A stretch of 21,212 nt of DNA from Sterolibacterium sp964500605 (lineage in GTDB: Bacteria; Pseudomonadota; Gammaproteobacteria; Burkholderiales; Rhodocyclaceae), in NCBI GenBank assembly GCA_964500605.1, contig CAZCOS010000039.1, positions 1 through 21,212 on the forward strand, read 5' to 3'. The notes beneath the pieces are model-generated. The model saw only the letters and a program-made list of their open reading frames with translations, did not search any database and was not told the origin of the DNA. Below, one piece after another: positions 1 through 7,798 of this stretch; the stretch's first letter is position 1, and each line of letters starts with the position of its first letter. The position numbers and the translations under genes are program-made.

Positions 1-137
1 GGTAGTCGTTGATCTCGCCCGCGCGGGCGTTGAGGATGCGGTAGATGCCGAAGTCCAGTTCCGGGCGGTCGATCTGAAAGATCTCGCGCAGCTTGGCAAC
101 GAGCTCCTTGAATTTGGGATTCTGTTGATTGCTCATG
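1..137 (-). CDS. N-terminus of a large DNA methyltransferase-like protein (partial)
   Basis: Only the first 45 codons are present; the gene continues past the left edge. The ATG is at 137, 12 nt after the RhuM stop codon, so it is the next gene of the same operon. The readable N-terminus (MSNQQNPKFKELVAKLREIF, followed by QIDRPELDFGIYRILNAR) resembles, from memory, the start of large (about 900-1000 aa) adenine-specific DNA methylases of type III or type IIG character that sit beside SNF2 and DEAD helicases in restriction-modification islands. No catalytic motif (DPPY/NPPY or FxGxG) falls inside the window, so the assignment rests on the N-terminal pattern and the context. No strong Shine-Dalgarno precedes the ATG (AAAAGTGACGCCGCC). 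It could also be another protein of the same defence cluster sharing this N-terminal module. Confidence 0.6.
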
Positions 138-149
138 GCGGCGTCACTT

Positions 150-1145
150 TTATTTGTTGGAAGGTTTTGGGGTGCGGGCAAGCTGTTTGACGGCGCGGTC
201 AAAGTCGCTTTCCAGCTGCTGCATTTCGCGTTGGCGGTATTCCTCAAAGGCTTGCTCGGCTTTGGCGAGGGCCTGTTTTCTGGAGATTTTCCCTTTGTCG
301 GTCAGCAGCTCGCGGCGATTGCCCTGTAGCTGGCGATCCAGCTCGGCGATCCACTGCGCCATGGTCATGGGGGTTTCTTCCAGGGCTTGCAGCTCGGCAA
401 AATCCAGAAACTGCGACACCAGCAGGTTGAGAACGGTCAGCTCTTTCTCGGTCAGGTAGTTTTTGGCAATACCGACATCGCTTTTGGTGATGTAGTCGCC
501 CTTGAAATTGCTCATGCCCATCTGGGGCTTGCTGCTGTCGGCACGCTGATAAATGACTTCGGCTGCGGTTTGCCGATGTGCGGCGTAGTGCATTTTGTTC
601 TGCACAGTGGCAAAAAAATCGCGCGTGAGATCGGATTTGGGGTCGTAGTCGATAGCGGTGGCGTAGATGTCGGTGACTTGCTGGTAAAGATTGCGCTCGC
701 TGGAGCGGATATCGCGGATGCGTTGCAGCAGCTCTTTGAAGTAACGCCCGCCACCGTTTTTCAGACGCTCGTCATCAAGCGCAAAGCCCTTGCGTATGTA
801 TTCATTAAGACGCTTGGTGGCCCACTGTCGAAACTGGGTGCCGCGCAGCGATTTGACGCGGTAGCCTACCGAGATGATCACGTCCAGGTTGAAGTGCTCG
901 ATGTGCCGCTCAACCTGACGACCGCCTTCCTGTTGAACCGTTGCAAAATTTGCAACAGTTGCCGCGCGCTCCAGCTCGCCTTCTTCAAATACGTTGCTGA
1001 TGTGGCGTGAAATGGTGGATTTGTTGCGGTCAAACAGGGTGGCCATCTGCTCCAGTGACAGCCAGACGGTGTCGTCATCAAAGCGTGTCTGGACGGATAC
1101 CTTGCCGTCGCTGGTGGTGAAAATGATCAGCTCGCGCTCGCTCAT
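150..1145 (-). CDS. rhuM: RhuM-family protein (Virulence_RhuM)
   Basis: A 331-aa protein of the RhuM family, named after a Salmonella pathogenicity-island gene; its biochemical activity is not established. The N-terminal third (about residues 25-55, VWLSLEQMATLFDRNKSTIS) reads as a DNA-binding-like module. Residues about 80-125 carry the family signature of HFNLDVIISVGYRVKS followed by GTQFRQWAT. The middle carries FFATVQNKMHYAAH and TAAEVIYQRAD, then KSDVGIAKNYL. The last 90 residues are charged and probably coiled. Length is normal for the family. It starts 9 nt after the helicase stop and ends 12 nt before the methylase start, so it is co-transcribed with both. RhuM genes are often found inside or beside restriction-modification loci, which suggests a defence or accessory role, but that is inference. 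Confidence 0.88.
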   Translation of the reverse strand: MSERELIIFTTSDGKVSVQTRFDDDTVWLSLEQMATLFDRNKSTISRHISNVFEEGELERAATVANFATVQQEGGRQVERHIEHFNLDVIISVGYRVKSLRGTQFRQWATKRLNEYIRKGFALDDERLKNGGGRYFKELLQRIRDIRSSERNLYQQVTDIYATAIDYDPKSDLTRDFFATVQNKMHYAAHRQTAAEVIYQRADSSKPQMGMSNFKGDYITKSDVGIAKNYLTEKELTVLNLLVSQFLDFAELQALEETPMTMAQWIAELDRQLQGNRRELLTDKGKISRKQALAKAEQAFEEYRQREMQQLESDFDRAVKQLARTPKPSNK

Positions 1146-1154
1146 GGCTGGCTC

Positions 1155-4082
1155 CTAGATGACCTGCCAGCGCAGGCTGAACAGGGTCGCGCTGCTGGTC
1201 TTTTCCTGCAGGCGCTGCTGAAGTGAATCGATCAGTTCGTCGCGCTTGGCGATGATCTCGTCCTCGACGACGAAAATTTCCTGCCGCAGGCGGCGTTGCT
1301 TGCGCTCCAGATCGGACAGTTCGCGCTGGATGCCATCCTGCTCCTGCAAGGTGGCGGCCTTGCGGGCGTCGCGCTTCAACTGGGCGATGCGCGCCTTGGT
1401 GTTCTTCAGGGCTTCCTCTGCGGCCAGCAGCTTGTCGTCGGCCCAGCGTTCCAGCTTGTCGCGCTCTTCATTGAACAGGCGCTGGTTGGCTTCCAGCACC
1501 TGGGCAACGGTGGCGGCGACCGCGCGCTGGCTGTTGGCCAGCAGGGCCTCGGGCACAGGGTTGTTAAAAGGAGTGGGCTTGCCTGCTGCTGGAATGGCCA
1601 TCAGCTTTTCGCAGGCTTCCTGATCCAGCACCTGACCATCGTCAGTGAGGCCGGAGAACAGCAGTGCCTCGGTAGTCTCGAAGGCGGTGACTTCCAGCCG
1701 GGCCAGCGTCAGCCAGCCGGACTTGCCGCGCAGTCTTTCAATGACGGAGACACGCGCACCGTGTTTGCCATAGTCGAGCTTCAATGTGGCGACGGGCGTG
1801 GCTGCGTTAAGGCTGGCATCAATGCTCCATTCCCCCAGCGGGTGGCTGAGGCGGTAGGCGTGCGCCAGCATGTCCGGCTGCGCCGCACCACGAATGAGCT
1901 GATAGCGACCTGTGGCGATTCCAGTTGGCGGCGTGCTCAGAGAAAACGCGTAGGACTGCTCGTCGAAGCGCGCGCGGCCGTCCAATGCAAAGCAGGTGAC
2001 ACCCCAGAACCAGCGCCCCAGCTTGTCGAGACTCGCTTCGGCGTCTTGAAGACGCAGTTTGAGGCGGTCGTGAACGTCCTCATCGAAGTTCTCCAGCAAT
2101 TGGGACTGGGTGTCTTTGATGCGGTCGGCGATAACTTCTTCCAGCTCGGCTTGCAGGGCGTTGAAGGCGGCTTCGATCTGCTCGGGCTGGCGACAGGTGT
2201 CGTAGATCTGGAGGATGCGTTTCTCGAAGTCGAGGCCGCCTTCAATGCGACCCAGCACTTCATCGCTTGCACCGAACACACCGGAGAACAGGTTGAATTT
2301 TTCGGTGAGCAGTTCCAGCACACGCTGGTCGGCCTGGTTTCGGGTGTTCAAGAAGTTGATGACCACCACGTCGTAGCGTTGGCCGTAACGGTGGCAGCGG
2401 CCAATGCGCTGCTCTACGCGCTGCGGGTTCCACGGCAGGTCGTAGTTGATGATCAGCGCGCAAAACTGCAGATTGACGCCTTCGGCAGCCGCTTCGGTGG
2501 CGATCATGATTTCCGCGCCGGTGCCGTCGTCCTTGCGGAAGTGGTCGATCAGCGCGGTGCGGCGATCCACCTGCGGTGAGCCGGTGACGCGATCCGTGCC
2601 TTTGTACTCTTCGAGCCAGCGCTGGTAGATAGCGGTGGAGTCCTCGTGGGTGTTCGCGCCGCTGAACAACACCAATTTGCCCGCGTGGCCGTTGGCAGAG
2701 AGGAAGCGGTGCAGGTACTCCTGAGTGCGCTTGGATTCCGTGAAGATGATGGCCTTACGTGGCGCGCGCAGCTCGGCCATCTTGCCGAAGCCCAGGTTGA
2801 GCGCCTTCAATAGCGCCTGTGCCTTGGTGTCGGTCTGCAGAGCTTGGGCTGCATCGACGAATGCGGTCAGCTCTTCGATCTCGGCGGTGATCGCGGCGCG
2901 GACAGCCTGGGCATCTTTTGCAGCGCCCGGTTTGCCGTTTCCGGCTGCCGCAGGCGTGGAGGCCTCGGCGTTTTCTTCTGCCTCGCTGGCTTCCTCTTCC
3001 AGATAGTCCTGCTCCAGATCGTCCTCGGCAATGAGCTGTTCGACCAGTTGGCTGCCGTCGTCTTCCGTTTTGCCTGCCGTGAGCAGGCCTTGCAGGCGCT
3101 CGCGGATGGTGACCAAGGTGGCAGCAACGGCGTGCGAACTGGAGGCAAGCAGCTTGCGCAGGATCAGTGCCGTGAGGTGGCGCTGCTGCTTGGGCAGGGC
3201 GTAGGAGTCTTCCTTTTGCAGAAAGGCCGAGATGCGCTCGTATAGCGCCTGCTCGTCGTCAGTCGGGTTGAACGGCTGGGTGAGGGCCTTGCGCTCGGTG
3301 TACTTGATGTACTCCAGTACGTCACGACGCAGTGTCCGTTTGGCGAAGCTGGCAAGGCGCTCACGTAGTTCGTCCAACCCCGTCCCGCTATTCATGAACT
3401 GCTTGCGGAAGGCGGTTTCGTCGCCGAACATGTGTTCGTCGATCAGTGTGGACAGGCCGTACAGCTCCATCAGCGAGTTCTGCAACGGCGTGGCGGTGAG
3501 CAGCAGCTTCTTGCGACCTTGCAGTGCGCGCTTGAGCGCCTGCCCGGTGCGGTTGCTGGCACGGTGCGCATTGCGCAGCTTGTGCGCTTCGTCGATGACC
3601 ACCACATCCCAAGGCACGGCACGCAGCTCGGCCTCCAGCTTGGCGGCAAACTGGTAGGACATGATGACGACTGCCTTGCCGACTTGCCGTTGCAGGGTGG
3701 CGAGCATGTCGCCAGCGGACTGCTTGCGCAGAGAAACGGCATCCACCACGGTGGTGGGCACGGCGAACTTGTCGTGCAGCTCCTGCGCCCATTGCTTGCG
3801 CAGGCTAGCCGGGCATATGACCAGTAGCCGACGACGGCGCTCGGCCCAGTACTGGCAAACCACCAGCGCGGCTTCGATGGTTTTGCCCAGCCCCACCTCG
3901 TCAGCCAGCAGTACCCCTTCCTGCAATGGGTTTCGAAGGGCGAACAGCGCTGCCTCGATCTGATGCGGGTTCAAATCGACGCTGGCATCGAACAGCGATT
4001 GGGAGAGGCGATCTACGCCATCGGCGGCGTGTCGCCGCGTCAGTTCGTGGGCGTAGTACTTGGCGTGGTAGGCGGAGATCAA
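1155..4082 (-). CDS. SNF2/HepA-like helicase of a putative defence operon
   Basis: A 975-aa SF2 helicase-like ATPase of the SNF2/RapA type, expected to translocate on duplex DNA. Visible motifs in order: Walker A DEVGLGKT (61-68), motif Ia ICPASLRKQW (about 89-98), DEAH box (164-167), TATPLQN (196-202), an acidic insert rich in Glu/Ala (about 355-385), the second RecA domain with IIFTESKRTQEYL, then TEAAAEGVNLQF and the motif VI sequence QRIGRCHRYGQ. The last 120 residues are a strongly charged predicted coiled coil. I see no nuclease or methylase motif. The start is a TTG at 4082 that overlaps the TGA of the upstream HTH gene (4079-4081), giving a 4-nt overlap and probable translational coupling. 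Its place between an HTH gene and RhuM/methylase points to phage defence. It resembles the SNF2 subunits of DISARM and type III-like islands, but no named system is proven. Confidence 0.9.
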   Translation of the reverse strand: MISAYHAKYYAHELTRRHAADGVDRLSQSLFDASVDLNPHQIEAALFALRNPLQEGVLLADEVGLGKTIEAALVVCQYWAERRRRLLVICPASLRKQWAQELHDKFAVPTTVVDAVSLRKQSAGDMLATLQRQVGKAVVIMSYQFAAKLEAELRAVPWDVVVIDEAHKLRNAHRASNRTGQALKRALQGRKKLLLTATPLQNSLMELYGLSTLIDEHMFGDETAFRKQFMNSGTGLDELRERLASFAKRTLRRDVLEYIKYTERKALTQPFNPTDDEQALYERISAFLQKEDSYALPKQQRHLTALILRKLLASSSHAVAATLVTIRERLQGLLTAGKTEDDGSQLVEQLIAEDDLEQDYLEEEASEAEENAEASTPAAAGNGKPGAAKDAQAVRAAITAEIEELTAFVDAAQALQTDTKAQALLKALNLGFGKMAELRAPRKAIIFTESKRTQEYLHRFLSANGHAGKLVLFSGANTHEDSTAIYQRWLEEYKGTDRVTGSPQVDRRTALIDHFRKDDGTGAEIMIATEAAAEGVNLQFCALIINYDLPWNPQRVEQRIGRCHRYGQRYDVVVINFLNTRNQADQRVLELLTEKFNLFSGVFGASDEVLGRIEGGLDFEKRILQIYDTCRQPEQIEAAFNALQAELEEVIADRIKDTQSQLLENFDEDVHDRLKLRLQDAEASLDKLGRWFWGVTCFALDGRARFDEQSYAFSLSTPPTGIATGRYQLIRGAAQPDMLAHAYRLSHPLGEWSIDASLNAATPVATLKLDYGKHGARVSVIERLRGKSGWLTLARLEVTAFETTEALLFSGLTDDGQVLDQEACEKLMAIPAAGKPTPFNNPVPEALLANSQRAVAATVAQVLEANQRLFNEERDKLERWADDKLLAAEEALKNTKARIAQLKRDARKAATLQEQDGIQRELSDLERKQRRLRQEIFVVEDEIIAKRDELIDSLQQRLQEKTSSATLFSLRWQVI

Positions 4083-4282
4083 TCGGTTCCCTCCGCCTTC
4101 TTCGACTGGTCGGCTATCCAGCCGTCAATGTCCGTCGCCCGGAAGCGCCATGTCCCGCCGACCTTGAAGGCCGGGATTTTCTTGGCTGCTGCGAGTCGGT
4201 AGATCGTCCGCTCCGTGACCTTCAGGTACTCGGCGACTTCCTTGATCGTCAGGATTGCGCTTTCGCTGGTGTTTTTGGGCAT
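4079..4282 (-). CDS. Excisionase-family helix-turn-helix DNA-binding protein
   Basis: A 67-aa protein consisting almost entirely of one winged HTH of the excisionase/MerR-like class: LTIKEVAEYLKVTERTIYRL, then a basic turn and KVGGTWRFRATDIDGWI. Such proteins bind DNA and serve as excisionases or as small regulators at the head of restriction and defence operons. No integrase is next to it, so a regulatory role is more likely. I chose the ATG at 4282 because homologues usually begin a few residues before the HTH. The reading frame stays open upstream to a TTG at 4351 (90 aa), but those extra 23 residues look non-conserved and overlap the best promoter candidate. Its TGA overlaps the TTG of the helicase, making it the first gene of the minus-strand operon. 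Confidence 0.85.
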   Translation of the reverse strand: MPKNTSESAILTIKEVAEYLKVTERTIYRLAAAKKIPAFKVGGTWRFRATDIDGWIADQSKKAEGTD

Positions 4283-4322
4283 GGAATGGGGGCTGTCGGA
4301 AATTGGAAAAAGAGGGCAGGAT

Positions 4323-4351
4323 AGTACAAAATTTTCCGAACTAGAACTCAA
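4323..4351 (-). promoter_or_regulatory. Candidate promoter of the HTH-helicase-RhuM-methylase operon
   Basis: On the minus strand TTGAGT (4351-4346) and TGTACT (4328-4323) are separated by 17 nt, each matching four of six sigma-70 consensus bases. Transcription would begin near 4316, about 34 nt before the ATG at 4282. The match is weak and no other data support it, but it would rule out the TTG start at 4351. Confidence 0.3.
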
Positions 4352-4413
4352 TGCGCATCCAATTTTCCTGAACCTGGCAGCGATTACTCTTTCAGATATT
4401 AAATCTATGGAAA

Positions 4414-4470
4414 CACTGATTTATTTCGTTCACCCTGATCTGTAACCAAACGGATCTAATTTAATCAGTG
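4414..4470. repeat. Inverted repeat CACTGATT/AATCAGTG in the HTH-putA intergenic region
   Basis: Perfect 8-bp arms at 4414-4421 and 4463-4470 enclose 41 nt of AT-rich DNA. Inside them a second, shorter symmetry is formed by GATC at 4437-4440 and 4453-4456, and just outside lies AGAT-N5-ATCT (4394-4406). The region is the roughly 290-bp spacer (4283-4570) between the divergent defence operon and putA, so an operator or an island boundary is possible. I could not identify a convincing putA promoter here; TCTAAT (4455-4460) is a -10-like hexamer without a matching -35. Confidence 0.3.
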
Positions 4471-4570
4471 CCTCCATAGACCTTCCACCCTGCTCGTTCT
4501 AAGATAGTCGCACGGCTTGCAGAAGTGGCTTTCAGCGGCTTTCGGCGGCCTTTCTCGGGAGGGAATCGCC

Positions 4571-7500
4571 ATGTCGTCACTATCTTCCGAAACACCTGCG
4601 CCTTTATCCGCCCTGCGTCTGGCCTTGCAGGGTTTGCACCGTTGCGATGAAACGACGGCACTTGCCGCGCTCTTGCCACTGGCGACGCTGCCGGAAGCGG
4701 GGCGGCAGCGGGTGCGCGAACGGGCCGGTGCGCTCGTTCGGCAGCTCCGTGCGCGGCAGCACATGGGGGAACAGGATGCAGCGGCCACCCTTTTGCACGA
4801 GTACGCGCTTTCCTCATCCGAAGGTCTGGCCCTGATGTCGCTGGCTGAAGCCCTGCTCCGGATTCCGGATGCGGCTACTGCCGACCGGCTGATTCGCGAC
4901 AAGCTCGGACAAGCCGACTGGGCGCGACATGTTCCGCATTCCGATTCGTTTTTTGTTTCGATTGCAAATTGGGCACTGACGCTCACCGGTCAGCTTGTTC
5001 ATCCGGAAGACGCAGACGACAGCCTGGTCGGTGTAGGAAAGAATCTGCTCGCCCGCGCAAGCTCTCCACTGATCCGCGAAGCCTTGCGGGCGGCCATGCG
5101 AAAAATGGGCGAACAGTTCATTCTCGGGCAGGACATGAACGAAGCCCTGGAGCGCGCCCGCAAGGCGCAAGCCCAGGGCTGGCGTCATTCTTTCGACATG
5201 CTGGGCGAAGCGGCGATGGGGCAGGAGGATGCGCAGCGTTACGCGGCGGCGTATCGCTCGGCGATCCTGCGTCTTGGAGACCGTACTGCGCCACTCGATG
5301 ATCCGGCGATTTCAATCAAACTTTCGGCCTTGCACCCTCGTTATGAGGTGGCCCAGCGCAATCGGGTCATGAAGGAATTGCTGCCCTGCCTGGTCGATTT
5401 GGTCTGCCTTGCCCGGGATCAGGGGGTCAGCATCACGCTCGATGCTGAAGAATCCGATCGACTCGAGCTCTCGCTCGATCTTTTCGAGGCCCTGGCCTTC
5501 GAGCCTCGGCTGGCGGGGTGGGATGGCCTGGGGCTGGCGGTTCAGGCTTATCAAAAACGTGCGCCGGCCGTGCTGGACTGGCTGGCCGAGCTGGCGCGTT
5601 GCAGCGGACATCGCTGGAAGGTGCGGCTGGTGAAAGGGGCTTATTGGGACAGCGAAATCAAGCTGGCGCAGGAAAGGGGGCTTTCCAACTATCCAGTGCA
5701 TACCAGCAAGGCAGCCACTGATCTTTCCTGGCTGGCTTGCGCGGCGAAACTGCTGGATGATCCGCAGGCTTTCTACCCGCAATTTGCCACGCATAACGCT
5801 TTCAGCGTCGCCAGTGTGCTGGAAATGGCCGCCCAGCGAGGGATCGGTGATTTCGAGTTTCAGCGGCTGCACGGCATGGGGCAATTTCTTTACGAAGCCC
5901 TTCTTCCCCAATGTGTCTGCCGCGTCTATGCCCCTGTGGGCAGCCATGTTGACCTGCTGGCCTATCTGGTTCGTCGCCTGCTGGAAAACGGGGCCAATAC
6001 ATCTTTTGTCCACCTGCTGGAAGACGAGCGCATTCCGCTGGAAGCACTCATCACAGACCCGGTTGAACAGTGGCTGACCCACCGCGACAAACCCGGGTTG
6101 CCGATTCCTCCGGCTCTTTTTGCACCCCAACGGCACAACAGCGTCGGGATGGACCTGAACGATCTTCCGACACTGGCAAGACTGGAAAAGGCACTTGTCA
6201 TTTCACGGCAGACGACGCACCGGGCCGAATCCGGCTTCGCAAGGGCGGGCGCCGTTTCGCCTTCCAATGAACGTACTGTGCTGAAAATCTGCTCTCCGGC
6301 CAATGGGTCGGAATGGATTGGAGAAGTTAGCCCTGCACAGCCGGATGAAATCGAGCTTGCGCTGAAACAGGCCGTCCCTGCGGCGCGCCAGTGGGACAGC
6401 ACACCAGCCACGGAAAGAGCGGCCTGCCTTGAACGGGCGGCAAATCTTTTCGAGCGGGAAGGCGAGGCCCTGATGGCCCTCATCCTCCGCGAGGGGGGGC
6501 GAACACGCGGCGATGCCTTGAGCGAATGGCGCGAAGCGATCGACTTTTGTCGCTACTACGCCGCGCAGGCGCGGGAGACTTTTGGCTCTCCGCGTGAATT
6601 GCCCGGCCCGACAGGGGAAAGGAATCGGCTCAGCTTGCACGGACGCGGGGTTTTCGCCTGTATCAGTCCCTGGAACTTCCCGCTCGCCATTTTCACCGGG
6701 CAAATCGCTGCCGCGCTGGCGGCTGGCAATGCCGTTCTGGCCAAACCGGCCGAACAGACTCCACTCACGGCGGCATTGGCTGTTTCGCTCCTCCACGAGG
6801 CCGGCATCCCACCCCACGTCCTTCAATTCCTGCCCGGTGACGGTCAGGTGGGGGCGCGTCTGGTGGACGATGAACGCATTGATGGGGTGGCTTTCACCGG
6901 CTCTTCCGAAACGGCCAGACAAATCCATCAGTGTCTTGCCCGGCACTCACGCATCGCGACCTTCATTGCCGAAACCGGTGGGCTCAATGTGATGATCGCT
7001 GACAGCTCCACATTGCCTGAACAGTTGGTGCGCGATGTCCTCCAGTCTGCCTTCAATAGTGCCGGTCAGCGTTGTTCGGCTCTGCGTGTGCTCTACCTTC
7101 AGGAAGACATCGCCGACCGGGTTCTGCATCTTCTGCTTGAGGCCATGCAGGAACTGGTCGTCGGGGATCCGGCCTGCATCGAAACCGATATTGGCCCTCT
7201 GATTGATTCGCAAGCCTTCGAGCTCATGCAGGCCCACCTGCGATGGCTGGAAGACAGAGGGCGATGCGTGGGTCGTGTGCCGCTTCCGGACAATCTGCCA
7301 CCGGGTCACTATTTCGCACCGCAAGTCTGGGAGATTCAGGAGGTCAGTGCGCTGACCGAGGTTTTCGGACCCATTCTTCACATCATTCGCTGGCCGGCTC
7401 AGGAACTCGACCGTGTCCTGAAAGACATTGATGCCCTGCCCTACGGGCTGACTCTGGGCATCCATAGTCGCATCGATGAAACCATTCAACACATCGTCAG

Positions 7501-7738
7501 TGCCGTGCGGGTGGGCAACATTTACGTTAACCGGAACATGATCGGGGCCGTCGTCGGTGTACAGCCCTTTGGCGGGGAACGGCTCTCCGGCACAGGCCCC
7601 AAAGCGGGCGGGCCCCACACGCTTCTGCGCTTTGCCACAGAACGCTGTCTGACCGTCAACACAGTTGCAGCAGGGGGCAACGTTCAACTCCTGACGGGAT
7701 CGCCCTCACACTTTAAGCGACCACCCCCTTATAATTAA
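4571..7738 (+). CDS. putA: Bifunctional proline dehydrogenase / L-glutamate gamma-semialdehyde dehydrogenase
   Basis: This enzyme oxidises proline to P5C with FAD and passes electrons to the quinone pool; its second domain oxidises glutamate semialdehyde to glutamate with NAD+. It is 1055 aa from the ATG at 4571, which has a GGGAGGGA Shine-Dalgarno 8 nt upstream; an in-frame ATG at 4517 lacks one. The proline dehydrogenase barrel (about 205-490) shows SIKLSALHPRYE, LDAEESDRLELS, VRLVKGAYWDSEIK, FATHNA and YAPVGSH. The aldehyde dehydrogenase domain (about 565-1040) shows SPWNFPLAIFTGQ, FTGSSETA, ETGGLN with the general base E801, and the nucleophile C835 in AGQRCSA, then PFGGERLSGTGPKAGG. The N-terminal ribbon-helix-helix domain of trifunctional PutA is absent, so it should not repress its own gene. 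All expected catalytic residues are present. Confidence 0.97.
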   Translation: MSSLSSETPAPLSALRLALQGLHRCDETTALAALLPLATLPEAGRQRVRERAGALVRQLRARQHMGEQDAAATLLHEYALSSSEGLALMSLAEALLRIPDAATADRLIRDKLGQADWARHVPHSDSFFVSIANWALTLTGQLVHPEDADDSLVGVGKNLLARASSPLIREALRAAMRKMGEQFILGQDMNEALERARKAQAQGWRHSFDMLGEAAMGQEDAQRYAAAYRSAILRLGDRTAPLDDPAISIKLSALHPRYEVAQRNRVMKELLPCLVDLVCLARDQGVSITLDAEESDRLELSLDLFEALAFEPRLAGWDGLGLAVQAYQKRAPAVLDWLAELARCSGHRWKVRLVKGAYWDSEIKLAQERGLSNYPVHTSKAATDLSWLACAAKLLDDPQAFYPQFATHNAFSVASVLEMAAQRGIGDFEFQRLHGMGQFLYEALLPQCVCRVYAPVGSHVDLLAYLVRRLLENGANTSFVHLLEDERIPLEALITDPVEQWLTHRDKPGLPIPPALFAPQRHNSVGMDLNDLPTLARLEKALVISRQTTHRAESGFARAGAVSPSNERTVLKICSPANGSEWIGEVSPAQPDEIELALKQAVPAARQWDSTPATERAACLERAANLFEREGEALMALILREGGRTRGDALSEWREAIDFCRYYAAQARETFGSPRELPGPTGERNRLSLHGRGVFACISPWNFPLAIFTGQIAAALAAGNAVLAKPAEQTPLTAALAVSLLHEAGIPPHVLQFLPGDGQVGARLVDDERIDGVAFTGSSETARQIHQCLARHSRIATFIAETGGLNVMIADSSTLPEQLVRDVLQSAFNSAGQRCSALRVLYLQEDIADRVLHLLLEAMQELVVGDPACIETDIGPLIDSQAFELMQAHLRWLEDRGRCVGRVPLPDNLPPGHYFAPQVWEIQEVSALTEVFGPILHIIRWPAQELDRVLKDIDALPYGLTLGIHSRIDETIQHIVSAVRVGNIYVNRNMIGAVVGVQPFGGERLSGTGPKAGGPHTLLRFATERCLTVNTVAAGGNVQLLTGSPSHFKRPPPYN
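7730..7735 (+). promoter_or_regulatory. Consensus -10 hexamer overlapping the end of putA
   Basis: A perfect TATAAT lies immediately before the putA stop codon. The bases about 17 nt upstream (around 7707-7712) do not resemble a -35 element. If used, transcription would begin near 7742 and place the 9-bp repeats in the leader of the diguanylate cyclase mRNA. A perfect hexamer can arise by chance, so this is only suggestive. Confidence 0.3.
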
Positions 7739-7750
7739 CCGGAAAGTTAA

Positions 7751-7786
7751 TTACACCCTTTACACCCTTTACACCCTTTACACCCT
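7751..7786. repeat. Four perfect 9-bp tandem repeats (TTACACCCT)
   Basis: The unit TTACACCCT occurs four times head to tail without a mismatch, followed by a decayed copy (TCGCACCT). The array fills the 60-bp gap between the putA stop (7738) and the diguanylate cyclase ATG (7799), ending 12 nt before that ATG. The array is pyrimidine-rich and contains no Shine-Dalgarno. A 9-bp unit keeps the frame, so a changed copy number would change leader length without frameshifting anything. Confidence 0.95.
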
Positions 7787-7798
7787 TCGCACCTGCCC

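Noticed and set aside
1296..2579. 427-codon plus-strand frame opposite the helicase
   Set aside because: Antisense to the clear SNF2 helicase; its length reflects GC-rich codon structure and the translation matches no family.
4079..4282. Excisionase of an integrated element
   Set aside because: No integrase or attachment-site repeat is visible; the overlap with the helicase gene makes an operon regulator more likely.
5312..7687. Long minus-strand frames opposite putA (5312-6136, 6203-6946, 6947-7687)
   Set aside because: Shadows of putA; no ribosome sites and no domain motifs.
7751..7786. CRISPR-like array
   Set aside because: The repeats are 9 bp and directly adjacent, with no spacers and no cas genes.
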